In this document: positions 1 to 5,864 of the stretch, in pieces
How the letters are laid out: the number at the start of each line of letters is the position of its first letter
How positions within the stretch are numbered: position 1 is the first letter of the stretch
Source of the DNA: Phycisphaerae bacterium
GTDB taxonomy: Bacteria; Planctomycetota; Phycisphaerae; Sedimentisphaerales; SG8-4
Reading direction: 5' to 3'
Assembly (NCBI GenBank): GCA_030613765.1
Contig: JAUWLI010000205.1
Location: forward strand, 1-5,864
Length of the DNA: 5,864 bases
The notes under the pieces: generated by a model
Seen by the model: only the letters and a program-made list of their open reading frames with translations
Told to the model about the DNA's origin: nothing
Databases searched by the model: none
Made by a program: the position numbers and the translations under genes

Positions 1-503
1 CTGCCGTCAACAATCGCAAAGAGTTGTTGTTCTTTGCAAAAAGGATACCAAACGCAATTTGCCAGGAGTTTATCAAAGGTACTGAACACACCTGCGATGT
101 ATACGTTGACTTCAGTATGAAGGTCCGTTGTGTCGTGCCGAGAAAGCGAGTCGAGGTAAGAACCGGCGAGGTCAGCAAGGCGCAGGTTGTGAAGCACTCC
201 GACATTATGGGCCAGTCTGCAAGATTAGTTGAGACTCTCGGGGCCGGGCCGGGAGTTATAACTTTGCAGTTATTCCTAACCCGCGATAATAGCGTCAAAT
301 TCATTGAGATAAATCCGCGATTCGGAGGCGGCGTCCCCCTGTCAATAAAAGCAGGTGCCAACTTCCCAAAATGGATCTTGCAGGGATTGCTCGCTTCAAA
401 AACAAATATCCGTTTCGACGGCTTCAAGGATAATCTAATTATGCTTCGCTACGACGACGAAGTCTGGCTTCATGGCACCGGTACAAAAAGAGCAAAAAAA
501 TGA
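1..503 (+). CDS. ATP-grasp domain protein, C-terminal part (5' truncated by window edge)
   Basis: This is the C-terminal part (about 166 residues) of an ATP-grasp ligase. The frame is open to the left edge from base 3, so the TTG at 24 is only an internal codon and not a credible start. The visible part has the QEFIKGTEHTCDVY segment typical of the central ATP-grasp fold, and the catalytic FIEINPRFGGG segment (bases 300-332), whose Glu (306-308) and Asn (312-314) are the usual Mg-ATP ligands. A LRYDDEVW tail follows. This resembles the carbamoyl-phosphate-synthase-like ATP-grasp proteins found in glycan and surface-polysaccharide clusters, which join a carboxylate to an amine or similar nucleophile using ATP. 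The substrate cannot be told from this fragment. It overlaps the next gene by ATGA (500-503), which suggests a shared operon and translational coupling. Family assignment is firm; the specific role is not. Confidence 0.85.
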   Translation, partial: AVNNRKELLFFAKRIPNAICQEFIKGTEHTCDVYVDFSMKVRCVVPRKRVEVRTGEVSKAQVVKHSDIMGQSARLVETLGAGPGVITLQLFLTRDNSVKFIEINPRFGGGVPLSIKAGANFPKWILQGLLASKTNIRFDGFKDNLIMLRYDDEVWLHGTGTKRAKK

Positions 504-1651
504 TATTTGATAGCATAATTGGCCCGGAAAAACCGGCTGCATGGATATTTCGCTTTTGGCCTGTTTTGGCATCGTCTTTGGTTGGCTCACTGGCAGCTAC
601 ATGGCTGTGCAAGAAGGCTGCAATCAAATTTGGAATCGTTGACAAGCCGGATCACCTCGTCAAGACACACAAGGAACCTATTGCCTATCTCGGCGGACTC
701 GGTATGCTCATCGGACTGACCGTGGGTGTGCTGACAGGTATCGGATGTTTGAGAAGTGAGGAGATCTTCGGGCCGGCACTGAAATGGCTCCTCGGTATTC
801 TGGCAGGGGGCGCGATTGCATGTTTCGTTGGTCTTGCCGATGATATATTCGACATAAAGCCAAGGCAAAAAATTCTTGGCCAGGTTGTTGCTGCCGTTGT
901 TCTGCTGTTGGTAGGTATCATGCCGGGACTGCGCTACGTTGCCGGCCCATTGAATTTGCCGATGTCACATAATATCGAGATGGTTCTGGGAATTATCGTT
1001 GTCGTTTTTTTTGTTGTTGGTGCAACGAATTCATTAAATCTGCTCGACGGCCTCGATGGACTTTGTGCCGGAGTAACGGCGATTATTACCATCGCTATGT
1101 TGCTCTTGGCAATTCATCTGGCGACATGGGGATACAGCGAAGTCGGTGACCCTGTAAGGATTGTTCTCTGCCTTGGGCTCGTAGGAGGCGTTTGTGGTTT
1201 TTTACCTTTCAACCGGTATCCGGCAAAAATATTTATGGGTGATGCCGGCAGTATGCTCCTGGGTTTTGTGTTAGCTGCGCTGATGCTTTTATTTGCCGAG
1301 AAGGTCCCACGGTGGTGGATAGCTTCGGTCGTTGTCTTTGGTTTGCCAATCCTCGATACGGCTGTCGCGCTGGCCAGGAGATTGCTTAATCACAGGCCTT
1401 TGTTCGTTTCTGACCGAGGCCATATTTACGACCAAATGATTGATAGAGGAATACCTCTAAAAAAGACCGTCACAATTTGTTATGTCCTCGCCGCCGTGTA
1501 TGCGCTAATCGGCTTGGCCATGAGCCAGATAAGAACATGGTATGCCGCTGGTGTATATGTAGTGGTCTTTGTCGTTTCGGCTTTTGTTGTATGGAAGAAA
1601 GGATACTTGAAGATGGAAGGCCTGCGAGGTGTAATTCCCGGTAAGGATTAA
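500..1651 (+). CDS. WecA/MraY-family polyprenyl-phosphate sugar-1-phosphate transferase
   Basis: This 383-residue polytopic membrane enzyme belongs to glycosyltransferase family 4 (WecA/TagO/MraY). The family moves a sugar-1-phosphate, usually GlcNAc-1-P, from a UDP-sugar to undecaprenyl phosphate, the first step of O-antigen, teichoic acid or similar glycan assembly. Family signatures appear in order: VDKPDHLVKTHKEP then LGG (47-66), the Mg-binding DD pair at 114-115 followed by PRQK, NSLNLLDGLDG (177-187), FMGDAGS (245-251), and the cytoplasmic loop DRGHIYDQM (305-313). About ten or eleven hydrophobic segments separate these. In WecA the last loop normally reads like HIHH; here only the first His (308) is kept. 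The four bases ATGA are shared with the upstream ATP-grasp stop, and only a weak AAAGAG lies upstream, so translation probably depends on coupling. The loop and DNP-like motif favour WecA-like over true MraY. The sugar used is not determinable. Confidence 0.9.
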   Translation: MIFDSIIGPEKPAAWIFRFWPVLASSLVGSLAATWLCKKAAIKFGIVDKPDHLVKTHKEPIAYLGGLGMLIGLTVGVLTGIGCLRSEEIFGPALKWLLGILAGGAIACFVGLADDIFDIKPRQKILGQVVAAVVLLLVGIMPGLRYVAGPLNLPMSHNIEMVLGIIVVVFFVVGATNSLNLLDGLDGLCAGVTAIITIAMLLLAIHLATWGYSEVGDPVRIVLCLGLVGGVCGFLPFNRYPAKIFMGDAGSMLLGFVLAALMLLFAEKVPRWWIASVVVFGLPILDTAVALARRLLNHRPLFVSDRGHIYDQMIDRGIPLKKTVTICYVLAAVYALIGLAMSQIRTWYAAGVYVVVFVVSAFVVWKKGYLKMEGLRGVIPGKD

Positions 1652-1674
1652 AAAAATTATCACCAATACAGTGC
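1650..1674 (-). terminator. Possible weak terminator after the methyltransferase gene
   Basis: On the minus strand, just after the methyltransferase stop, a short CACTG-TAT-TGGTG hairpin (plus-strand 1661-1673; five pairs, two of them G-T) is followed by ATAA and then seven T (plus-strand A run 1650-1656). The layout is that of an intrinsic terminator, but the stem is very weak and the T tract is displaced by four bases. It lies in the 23-base gap between convergent genes, and the T tract overlaps the transferase stop codon. No matching hairpin serves the plus-strand unit. Confidence 0.25.
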
Positions 1675-2451
1675 TTATAGGCTCCGACGTTTCTCGGCCA
1701 CGCAAAACATGTTCGTCGATTCGAATAGTCGGTTATCGATACTCTGAAGCTTGGCAAAAGCTCTTTGTGCTGGTTTGAGCCATTTGAGAAAGTGACCCAC
1801 ATTACCGATTACTCGACCGAAAAAGCCCGTACCATCAAAATCAATCACGCTAAAACCCGCTCCTGTCAGCAGCCTTTGGAGTTTTGGTCGGCTGAAATGT
1901 TCGTGCCAGCGCCTCCTTGCTGATATATCTCCGATTAAGCCGTCCGGATTCGACACATACCGGTATTCATATTCTTCTCGCGAGTGTTTAAGACAGTAAT
2001 ACCACCGATGTAATCTTGGAAATCGAAACTTGAAATTACCCATGTCCAAAAAAGAAAACATATGTTGCCCCGGCACCGTAACTATCAGTTTGCCTCCGTC
2101 CTTAAGTACCCGGTTCACTTCGGCCAGAAGCTCAGCTTGCTCGTAAACGTGCTCAAGTACATCCAGAACAGTGACAGAGTCGAACGCAGCATCATCGAAT
2201 GGCAGGATTCTCGACTCTTGTATCTTTATAATCTCCAGCTCCGGGAAAAGTTCATGTCCCTGCTTAACGGCCTCCTCGGATACATCAACGCCAACTAATC
2301 GTCCGATCTTTTTGACCGTTAGCTTATTTAGAAATTCTCCTTTATTACAACCAAAGTCCAGGTGTGCGCCCGTCCCCGAAGGCACATATTCCCACGCAAA
2401 ACACCAGCGATCGTATCGATAAGGATTGTTCGGATTTATTTCGGTGTGCAT
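1675..2451 (-). CDS. Class I SAM-dependent methyltransferase (Methyltransf_11-like)
   Basis: This 258-residue soluble protein has a Rossmann-type methyltransferase core. Motif I is LDFGCNKGEFLNKL (31-44), which binds S-adenosylmethionine. The acidic end of strand 2 is GVDVSEEAV (54-62). LPFDDAAFDSVTVLDVLEHV (83-102) covers the post-I acidic loop and motif II, and LKDGGKLIVTVPG (116-128) is motif III. The C-terminal half (from about 130) has aromatic and basic residues, FRFPRLHRWYY (142-152), then HEHFSRPKLQRLL (183-195), a region usually involved in substrate choice. Methyltransferases of this type are common in glycan, lipopolysaccharide and lipid-tail modification, and the membrane glycosyltransferase eight bases upstream supports a glycan or polyprenyl-linked substrate, but this is inferred from context. 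The ATG start at 2451 has a modest AGAG placed across the upstream stop codon, consistent with coupled translation. No domain appears to be missing. Confidence 0.88.
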   Translation of the reverse strand: MHTEINPNNPYRYDRWCFAWEYVPSGTGAHLDFGCNKGEFLNKLTVKKIGRLVGVDVSEEAVKQGHELFPELEIIKIQESRILPFDDAAFDSVTVLDVLEHVYEQAELLAEVNRVLKDGGKLIVTVPGQHMFSFLDMGNFKFRFPRLHRWYYCLKHSREEYEYRYVSNPDGLIGDISARRRWHEHFSRPKLQRLLTGAGFSVIDFDGTGFFGRVIGNVGHFLKWLKPAQRAFAKLQSIDNRLFESTNMFCVAEKRRSL

Positions 2452-2459
2452 ATCAAGCT

Positions 2460-3974
2460 CTATTGTCTCTGTTTTTCGACTACACGCCAGATAATCCCTG
2501 AAGGTACAAAACTGTATCGCTCGAGTAAAAAGTCGGGGCAGTATCCACCTCTTGGTGAGACCACATAAACAGCTCTCTCATCCAACAATTTCTCGATAGT
2601 CTGCTCATTGAATTCCGGAGAACCTTCACTGCTCATAAGGCTGGATATAATCTTAACGTCCCCGCGTTTCCCCTTAACATGCTGACCATACAGCAGCGGT
2701 GGCACTGTAGTAGCGTCGGCCCAGATTACTGCGCCCTCTTCCACCGTTTCGAAGACTTCATTAACGAATCGTTCGGGGCTGTCGCGGCCTGTTCGCCAGG
2801 GCCGTAAGAACCATCTATAGTCATTACGGTAAGGTATGTCTCCACGAGTGGGGAGCTTGAACTGCATCTTTTGGGCTGTGGCAGGAGCAATGATATAAAC
2901 CGGAATCGGCAGCAAAGCAAAAATTAATACTAAGTAAGCTAAAATCTTGTGGCCGGCCGGCCTGATAAGAAAATCAAAACCAACACCGATTAGAATGCAG
3001 GCCAGGCAATAAAAGGGTATGAAAAACGCATATCTGTCCTGCACGGTATATCTAAAAGCGAATACAAATAAAAGTACTGACAACGCCGCAAGGATATTCT
3101 TAAAACCGCGGCTCGGTGATAGCTTCTTCAGCCCGTAGAGACCCGCAAAGAAAAATATCACGTTGGGCGTTGGAAAATTGTATACCAGAAGTATCACGTT
3201 TTCTTTGATAAGCCTGGCTGACAGACCTGTGTTAATAACATCACTTTGCCATTTGTTGCCGAAAAGTGCTGAAGTTGCAGTAGCTGCCAAATCACATGTT
3301 TGAATGTACTTATTGATAATAAGGTATTCGTATGGGGCTGCGCCAATAATCCACAGCCCGACAATAATCCCGAGATCTTTCAATCTAACTTGTTTCTGAA
3401 CTAATAAAACCACCAGAAAAACCAGATAGCAAACAAAGGCGATGGAAGCAAACATATGGGTGGCGATGGCAAGGCCGTTGACAAGCCCAAGAAGATATAG
3501 AAAGACCACTCGTTTCGTTTTAACGTATTGCAGCAGCATTAGCAGTTCAGTCAATAATAGTGCCGCATACATAGTATAGTCTTCCGCAATAACAGCGTGC
3601 CGCCAGAATGTATGTGAAAGCGCCAATGTTATAGCGGCAAGTATCGCAGGCAAATTCTTCTTCAGCCATAATCGCAAAAGCAAAAACAAATTTGCAACGG
3701 CAAACGCCCCCGAGACCGCTGAAATCAAATTTATCCTGTATCCGAATTCACCAATGGGTATATATTTCACAACGATGCCGATAATGTGATAGAGCGGATG
3801 TGAAAGGGCCAGGCCGAGTCCCCCCTCAATGTCGTTCTGCCAGATTCGGTATTGATACACTCCGCTGTCCTGCCAGAGCGACCCCGGCGCGCAGGTCGCT
3901 GCATAAAGCGCCACCGCTGCTAAAAGCACAGCAATGTAACTGACTTTAAGATTATTAAAAATTGACGATTGCAT
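2460..3974 (-). CDS. DUF2723/TMEM260-like multi-spanning membrane glycosyltransferase
   Basis: This 504-residue integral membrane protein resembles the DUF2723 (protein O-mannosyltransferase-like, TMEM260) group of GT-C enzymes. The N-terminus gives the signature: a first membrane helix (about 11-28), then CAPGSLWQDSGVYQY (28-42) with the acidic residue Asp36 expected in the first extracytoplasmic loop, then LSHPLYHIIG (57-66) and GYRINLISAVSGA (78-90). Some ten to twelve hydrophobic segments run to about residue 363. A soluble C-terminal region (about 364-504) follows, with VIWADATTVPPLLYGQ (416-431) and KGKRGDVKII (434-443), typical of the extracytoplasmic tail of this group. Such enzymes are thought to transfer sugars from polyprenyl-linked donors on the outer face of the membrane; the acceptor here is unknown. 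It lies 18 bases after manA and 8 before the methyltransferase. No Shine-Dalgarno sequence precedes its ATG. Confidence 0.8.
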   Translation of the reverse strand: MQSSIFNNLKVSYIAVLLAAVALYAATCAPGSLWQDSGVYQYRIWQNDIEGGLGLALSHPLYHIIGIVVKYIPIGEFGYRINLISAVSGAFAVANLFLLLRLWLKKNLPAILAAITLALSHTFWRHAVIAEDYTMYAALLLTELLMLLQYVKTKRVVFLYLLGLVNGLAIATHMFASIAFVCYLVFLVVLLVQKQVRLKDLGIIVGLWIIGAAPYEYLIINKYIQTCDLAATATSALFGNKWQSDVINTGLSARLIKENVILLVYNFPTPNVIFFFAGLYGLKKLSPSRGFKNILAALSVLLFVFAFRYTVQDRYAFFIPFYCLACILIGVGFDFLIRPAGHKILAYLVLIFALLPIPVYIIAPATAQKMQFKLPTRGDIPYRNDYRWFLRPWRTGRDSPERFVNEVFETVEEGAVIWADATTVPPLLYGQHVKGKRGDVKIISSLMSSEGSPEFNEQTIEKLLDERAVYVVSPRGGYCPDFLLERYSFVPSGIIWRVVEKQRQ

Positions 3975-3992
3975 ATTCGAATTTACGATTGA

Positions 3993-4937
3993 CTAAATAG
4001 TTACCGTTAGGTACTGCGTCTCAGCTGCGAACCGTATCGCTCCTTCGTAAGCGGCAGGGACAAGTATCGTATCTCCTGCCTTGAATTCGACGGGATTTCC
4101 TTCAGTTGGTAAAATTGTTCCCAGTCCCGCTAAAATGATCAGAGTTTTCATCTTGCCGGCCGAAAGAAGCAGCTCACAGTTTTGCCCCTGATGGCCTTTA
4201 TCTATTTTGAAGTATTTACAATCCACCAGCCGGCCTGTTGTTGTTACCGAAAGATTGTCCTCGGACGCATCGAAGTGTATGCTTTCCAGTGCTGCTTCGA
4301 TATGTAGCTGTCTTGGTTTGCCCGTATCGTCTACTCTGTTGAAATCAAAAACCCGATAGGTCGTATCCGACGGTGTTTGAATCTCAGCTATTAATAAACC
4401 TGCTCCGATACTGTGGGCGGTCCCTGCTGGAAGGAAATGACACTCACCGGCCTCTACTGTTACTTTTGTTAATAGCTCCGCAACATTGCCTTTTTGTATA
4501 GCTGCGGCAAATGTGTCTTTGCTAATCCCTTTTTTGAGCCCCTTATAAATTACTGCCCCCGGCTCAGCGGCGATAATATACCAGCACTCGGATTTGGGCT
4601 CTCCTTGTTCTAATCGCTCACACGTCTGTTCATCAGGGTGGACCTGCACGCTCAGGATGTCCTGGGCGTCAAGAAGCTTAATTAACAAGGGAAAGGGCCC
4701 GGTGAAATTTTCATCGCCTGTTATTTCTTTCGGGTAATTTTGAATTGCCCAGCTAAGCGTTTGTCCCGCTAATTCGCCGTTTGAGATTACGGATTTGCCC
4801 TCCGGCAAATCGGCCAGCTCCCAGCTCTCACCGATTTTTTCGTGGGCGGCTATACCCTTACCAAAAACTCGAAGTCTCTGCCCGCCCCATATTCGCTGCT
4901 TCAATATCGGGCGAAATTTTAACGGGTATAATTTCAT
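3993..4937 (-). CDS. manA: Class I mannose-6-phosphate isomerase
   Basis: This zinc enzyme interconverts fructose-6-phosphate and mannose-6-phosphate in the cytoplasm, which opens the route to GDP-mannose and its derivatives or lets the cell use mannose. The 314-residue length matches the short, Bacillus-type class I form. The start reads YPLKFRP then RIWGG (14-19), as usual for the family. The metal ligands are visible: Gln98 and His100 in LSVQVHPDEQ (95-104), Glu117 in KSECWYII (115-122), and His175 in LPAGTAHSIGAG (169-180). The catalytic-site segment DTTYRVFDFNR (191-201) carries Arg195. A second cupin-like barrel fills the C-terminus, including AGDTILVPA (287-295). The gene follows the Fur-type regulator by 39 bases and precedes the membrane glycosyltransferase by 18. 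A mannose-forming enzyme beside a possible mannosyltransferase is suggestive. There is no clear Shine-Dalgarno before its ATG, but the family-typical N-terminus supports this start. Confidence 0.93.
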   Translation of the reverse strand: MKLYPLKFRPILKQRIWGGQRLRVFGKGIAAHEKIGESWELADLPEGKSVISNGELAGQTLSWAIQNYPKEITGDENFTGPFPLLIKLLDAQDILSVQVHPDEQTCERLEQGEPKSECWYIIAAEPGAVIYKGLKKGISKDTFAAAIQKGNVAELLTKVTVEAGECHFLPAGTAHSIGAGLLIAEIQTPSDTTYRVFDFNRVDDTGKPRQLHIEAALESIHFDASEDNLSVTTTGRLVDCKYFKIDKGHQGQNCELLLSAGKMKTLIILAGLGTILPTEGNPVEFKAGDTILVPAAYEGAIRFAAETQYLTVTI

Positions 4938-4976
4938 CAGCCCGATTTTACTTTATCGATGACGGCCCGTCCAGAT

Positions 4977-5414
4977 TTACCTGCCTTTTTTCCCGCCGCA
5001 GCGAGGGCACAGTCCCTCAAGCCGAACCTGCTGGCGATGAATCACAAAACCCTTCTTCAATCCTTCGACAATAGAAACAGACAGTCCCACAAGGCAGCGT
5101 ATTACACCGCATCTTTCACAGGTAAAGTGAGGGTGGCATTGGCTTTCAGTGCACTTGTCGGCCAGTTCGAAATGCCATGCCCGTTTCTGCATAAAGGCCT
5201 TATGTACCAAACCCACCCTGCAGAAGCTTTCCAGGGTACGATAAATCGTGACTTTGTTGGGGATACTGGGCGCAAGCTTCGCTGCAATCTGGTCCTGGGT
5301 CAGCGGCTTATTGGTCTGCAGCAGAACGCTTAGAATGGCCATTCTCGGGCCCGTCCGCCGAAGGTTCGCAGTCATTAGAAGGTTCTCGATTCTCAGCCTT
5401 GTTTCGGTTTTCAT
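4977..5414 (-). CDS. Fur-family metal-sensing repressor, Zur-like
   Basis: This 145-residue cytoplasmic DNA-binding regulator has the standard Fur architecture. A winged helix covers about 10-75, with RRTGPRMAIL (19-28) and the recognition helix near KVTIYRTLESF (54-64). A metal-binding dimerisation domain follows. A full structural zinc site is present: Cys99 and Cys102 in HFTCERCG, and Cys136 and Cys139 in LCPRCGG. Candidate sensing ligands are His71, His81, Glu83, Cys88, Cys93, His94, His96 and His126. Cys residues among them, together with the His-rich neighbour, favour zinc sensing (Zur) over iron or peroxide sensing, but this is inference. In metal-loaded form such proteins normally repress uptake genes. 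The start is well fixed by a strong GGAGGA six bases before the ATG, inside the upstream gene, which it overlaps by ATGA. No operator is visible because the operon promoter lies outside the window. Confidence 0.9.
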   Translation of the reverse strand: MKTETRLRIENLLMTANLRRTGPRMAILSVLLQTNKPLTQDQIAAKLAPSIPNKVTIYRTLESFCRVGLVHKAFMQKRAWHFELADKCTESQCHPHFTCERCGVIRCLVGLSVSIVEGLKKGFVIHRQQVRLEGLCPRCGGKKGR

Positions 5415-5864
5415 TGGCTGTCCTCCGATTGCTCATGCAGATGCGCATGGCTGTGATGCGCATGGTCGGGACAGCAACCGGCAAGAGCAATATCAGACTT
5501 GACAAACAGCAGCGGGAAAATGATGTCGCTAATACAGCAAGGCAGCCAGGTAGCCACAAATAACGTTACAAGAATACCACCAAGAACTGCAATCGTCATA
5601 TCAGACTGCATATTCATCAAAAGGTACGATGATGACGCCCACGTGCTTATCAAAATATGGCCGGCATGGGGAAATTTCGTCCGCGGCAAAAAATAAGCTA
5701 TAAATATTCCCAATAACGCCGCCGGATTGACAATATACCACTCTTCGATGAATCCAAGGTGAAGGCCGTGCTCCTCATGTTCATGTTCCATCGTTGTGTG
5801 CCCATCATCTGCCGAAGTCGCCTCGGAATGATGCAGTTGGTCGTGCGTCGGAACGTTCAAACCC
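5411..5864 (-). CDS. His-rich small membrane protein, probable metal handling (5' truncated by window edge)
   Basis: I do not recognise this family. At least 149 residues are visible. The frame stays open to the right edge, and a TTG at 5860 is the first possible start inside the window, so the true N-terminus is unknown; an internal ATG at 5791 lacks a ribosome-binding site. Numbering from the TTG, a His- and acid-rich N-terminal stretch (8 His within 6-34, including EHEHEEHGLH) is followed by about three hydrophobic segments near 42-58, 68-84 and 88-120, with WLPCC (105-109) inside the third. A tail with CCPDHAHHSHAHLHE (129-143) ends it. His clusters and paired Cys suggest binding of Zn, Ni, Co or Cu at the membrane. 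Coupling by ATGA to a Fur/Zur-type regulator supports metal transport or buffering. It could be a small complete protein or the end of a larger permease; direction of transport is unknown. Confidence 0.7.
   Translation of the reverse strand, partial: GLNVPTHDQLHHSEATSADDGHTTMEHEHEEHGLHLGFIEEWYIVNPAALLGIFIAYFLPRTKFPHAGHILISTWASSSYLLMNMQSDMTIAVLGGILVTLFVATWLPCCISDIIFPLLFVKSDIALAGCCPDHAHHSHAHLHEQSEDSQ
5421..5426 (-). promoter_or_regulatory. Shine-Dalgarno site of the Fur-type regulator
   Basis: On the minus strand GGAGGA lies six bases before the ATG at 5414, within the last codons of the upstream membrane-protein gene. It is the only strong ribosome-binding site in the window. It fixes the regulator's start and suggests that the regulator is translated efficiently despite the four-base overlap. 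Confidence 0.8.

Noticed and set aside
24..26. TTG as a start for the ATP-grasp gene
   Set aside because: The frame continues upstream to the window edge with family-like sequence (VNNRKELLFF), so it is an internal Leu codon.
439..921. Minus-strand open frames opposite the start of the WecA-like gene
   Set aside because: They overlap a strongly conserved transferase, have no recognisable motif and no credible ribosome-binding site.
1005..1012. Run of eight T inside the WecA-like gene, a possible slippage or phase-variation site
   Set aside because: The reading frame is intact through it, it encodes hydrophobic membrane residues in an ordinary way, and eight T is a common length in such segments.
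1470..1802. Minus-strand frame spanning the convergent junction
   Set aside because: It overlaps the ends of both the transferase and the methyltransferase in other frames and has low-complexity, motif-free sequence.
2062..2568. Plus-strand frames opposite the methyltransferase and its upstream junction
   Set aside because: They are antisense to the SAM-binding core, which has a convincing set of motifs, so these are shadows of its codon pattern.
3961..3993. Short repeated ACGATTG and an ATTCGAAT palindrome before the DUF2723-type start
   Set aside because: Both are too short to separate from chance in an AT-rich leader.
4961..4971. GACGG-C-CCGTC inverted repeat between the Fur-type gene and manA
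   Set aside because: Five-base arms with a one-base centre cannot form a hairpin terminator, and it does not resemble an AT-rich Fur/Zur operator. It is likely chance.
4959..5333. Plus-strand open frames of 97-124 codons across 4781-5502
   Set aside because: They lie antisense to manA, the Fur-type gene and the His-rich gene, all of which have clear family motifs. Their translations show no domain or motif.

Overview
The window is a tightly packed bacterial chromosomal segment of moderate GC content with almost no non-coding DNA. It carries seven genes in two converging transcription units. Nothing identifies the organism outright. A planctomycete-like or related environmental bacterium fits the gene families, the variant polyprenyl-phosphate transferase motif and the scarcity of Shine-Dalgarno sequences, but this is a low-confidence inference. 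I see no tRNA, rRNA, CRISPR array, insertion sequence or phage gene.

Left part, plus strand (1-1651): the 3' end of an ATP-grasp ligase gene cut by the window edge, followed through a 4-base ATGA overlap by a complete WecA/MraY-type polyprenyl-phosphate sugar-1-phosphate transferase. The transferase should start a lipid-linked glycan at the inner membrane. The ATP-grasp protein probably makes or modifies a precursor for it.

Middle and right part, minus strand, read from right to left (5864 to 1675): a His-rich small membrane protein whose 5' end is cut by the window edge; a Fur/Zur-type metal-sensing repressor overlapping it by ATGA; a class I mannose-6-phosphate isomerase (manA); a DUF2723/TMEM260-like multi-spanning glycosyltransferase; and a class I SAM-dependent methyltransferase. 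Gaps between these genes are -4, 39, 18 and 8 bases, so a single transcript is possible. The methyltransferase ends 23 bases from the end of the transferase gene, so the two units converge.

Functionally, five of the seven genes suit glycan or surface-polysaccharide work: precursor ligation, lipid-carrier priming, mannose/fructose-6-phosphate interconversion, membrane glycosyl transfer and methylation. The other two form a metal-homeostasis pair. The most interesting parts are that pair (a His- and Cys-rich membrane protein of no recognised family, translationally coupled to a Zur-like regulator) and an A_AAA_AAA heptamer directly before the stop codon of the ATP-grasp gene, placed so that a -1 slip would fuse it in frame with the transferase. 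Most genes here belong to well-known families, and I found no clear new multi-gene system.
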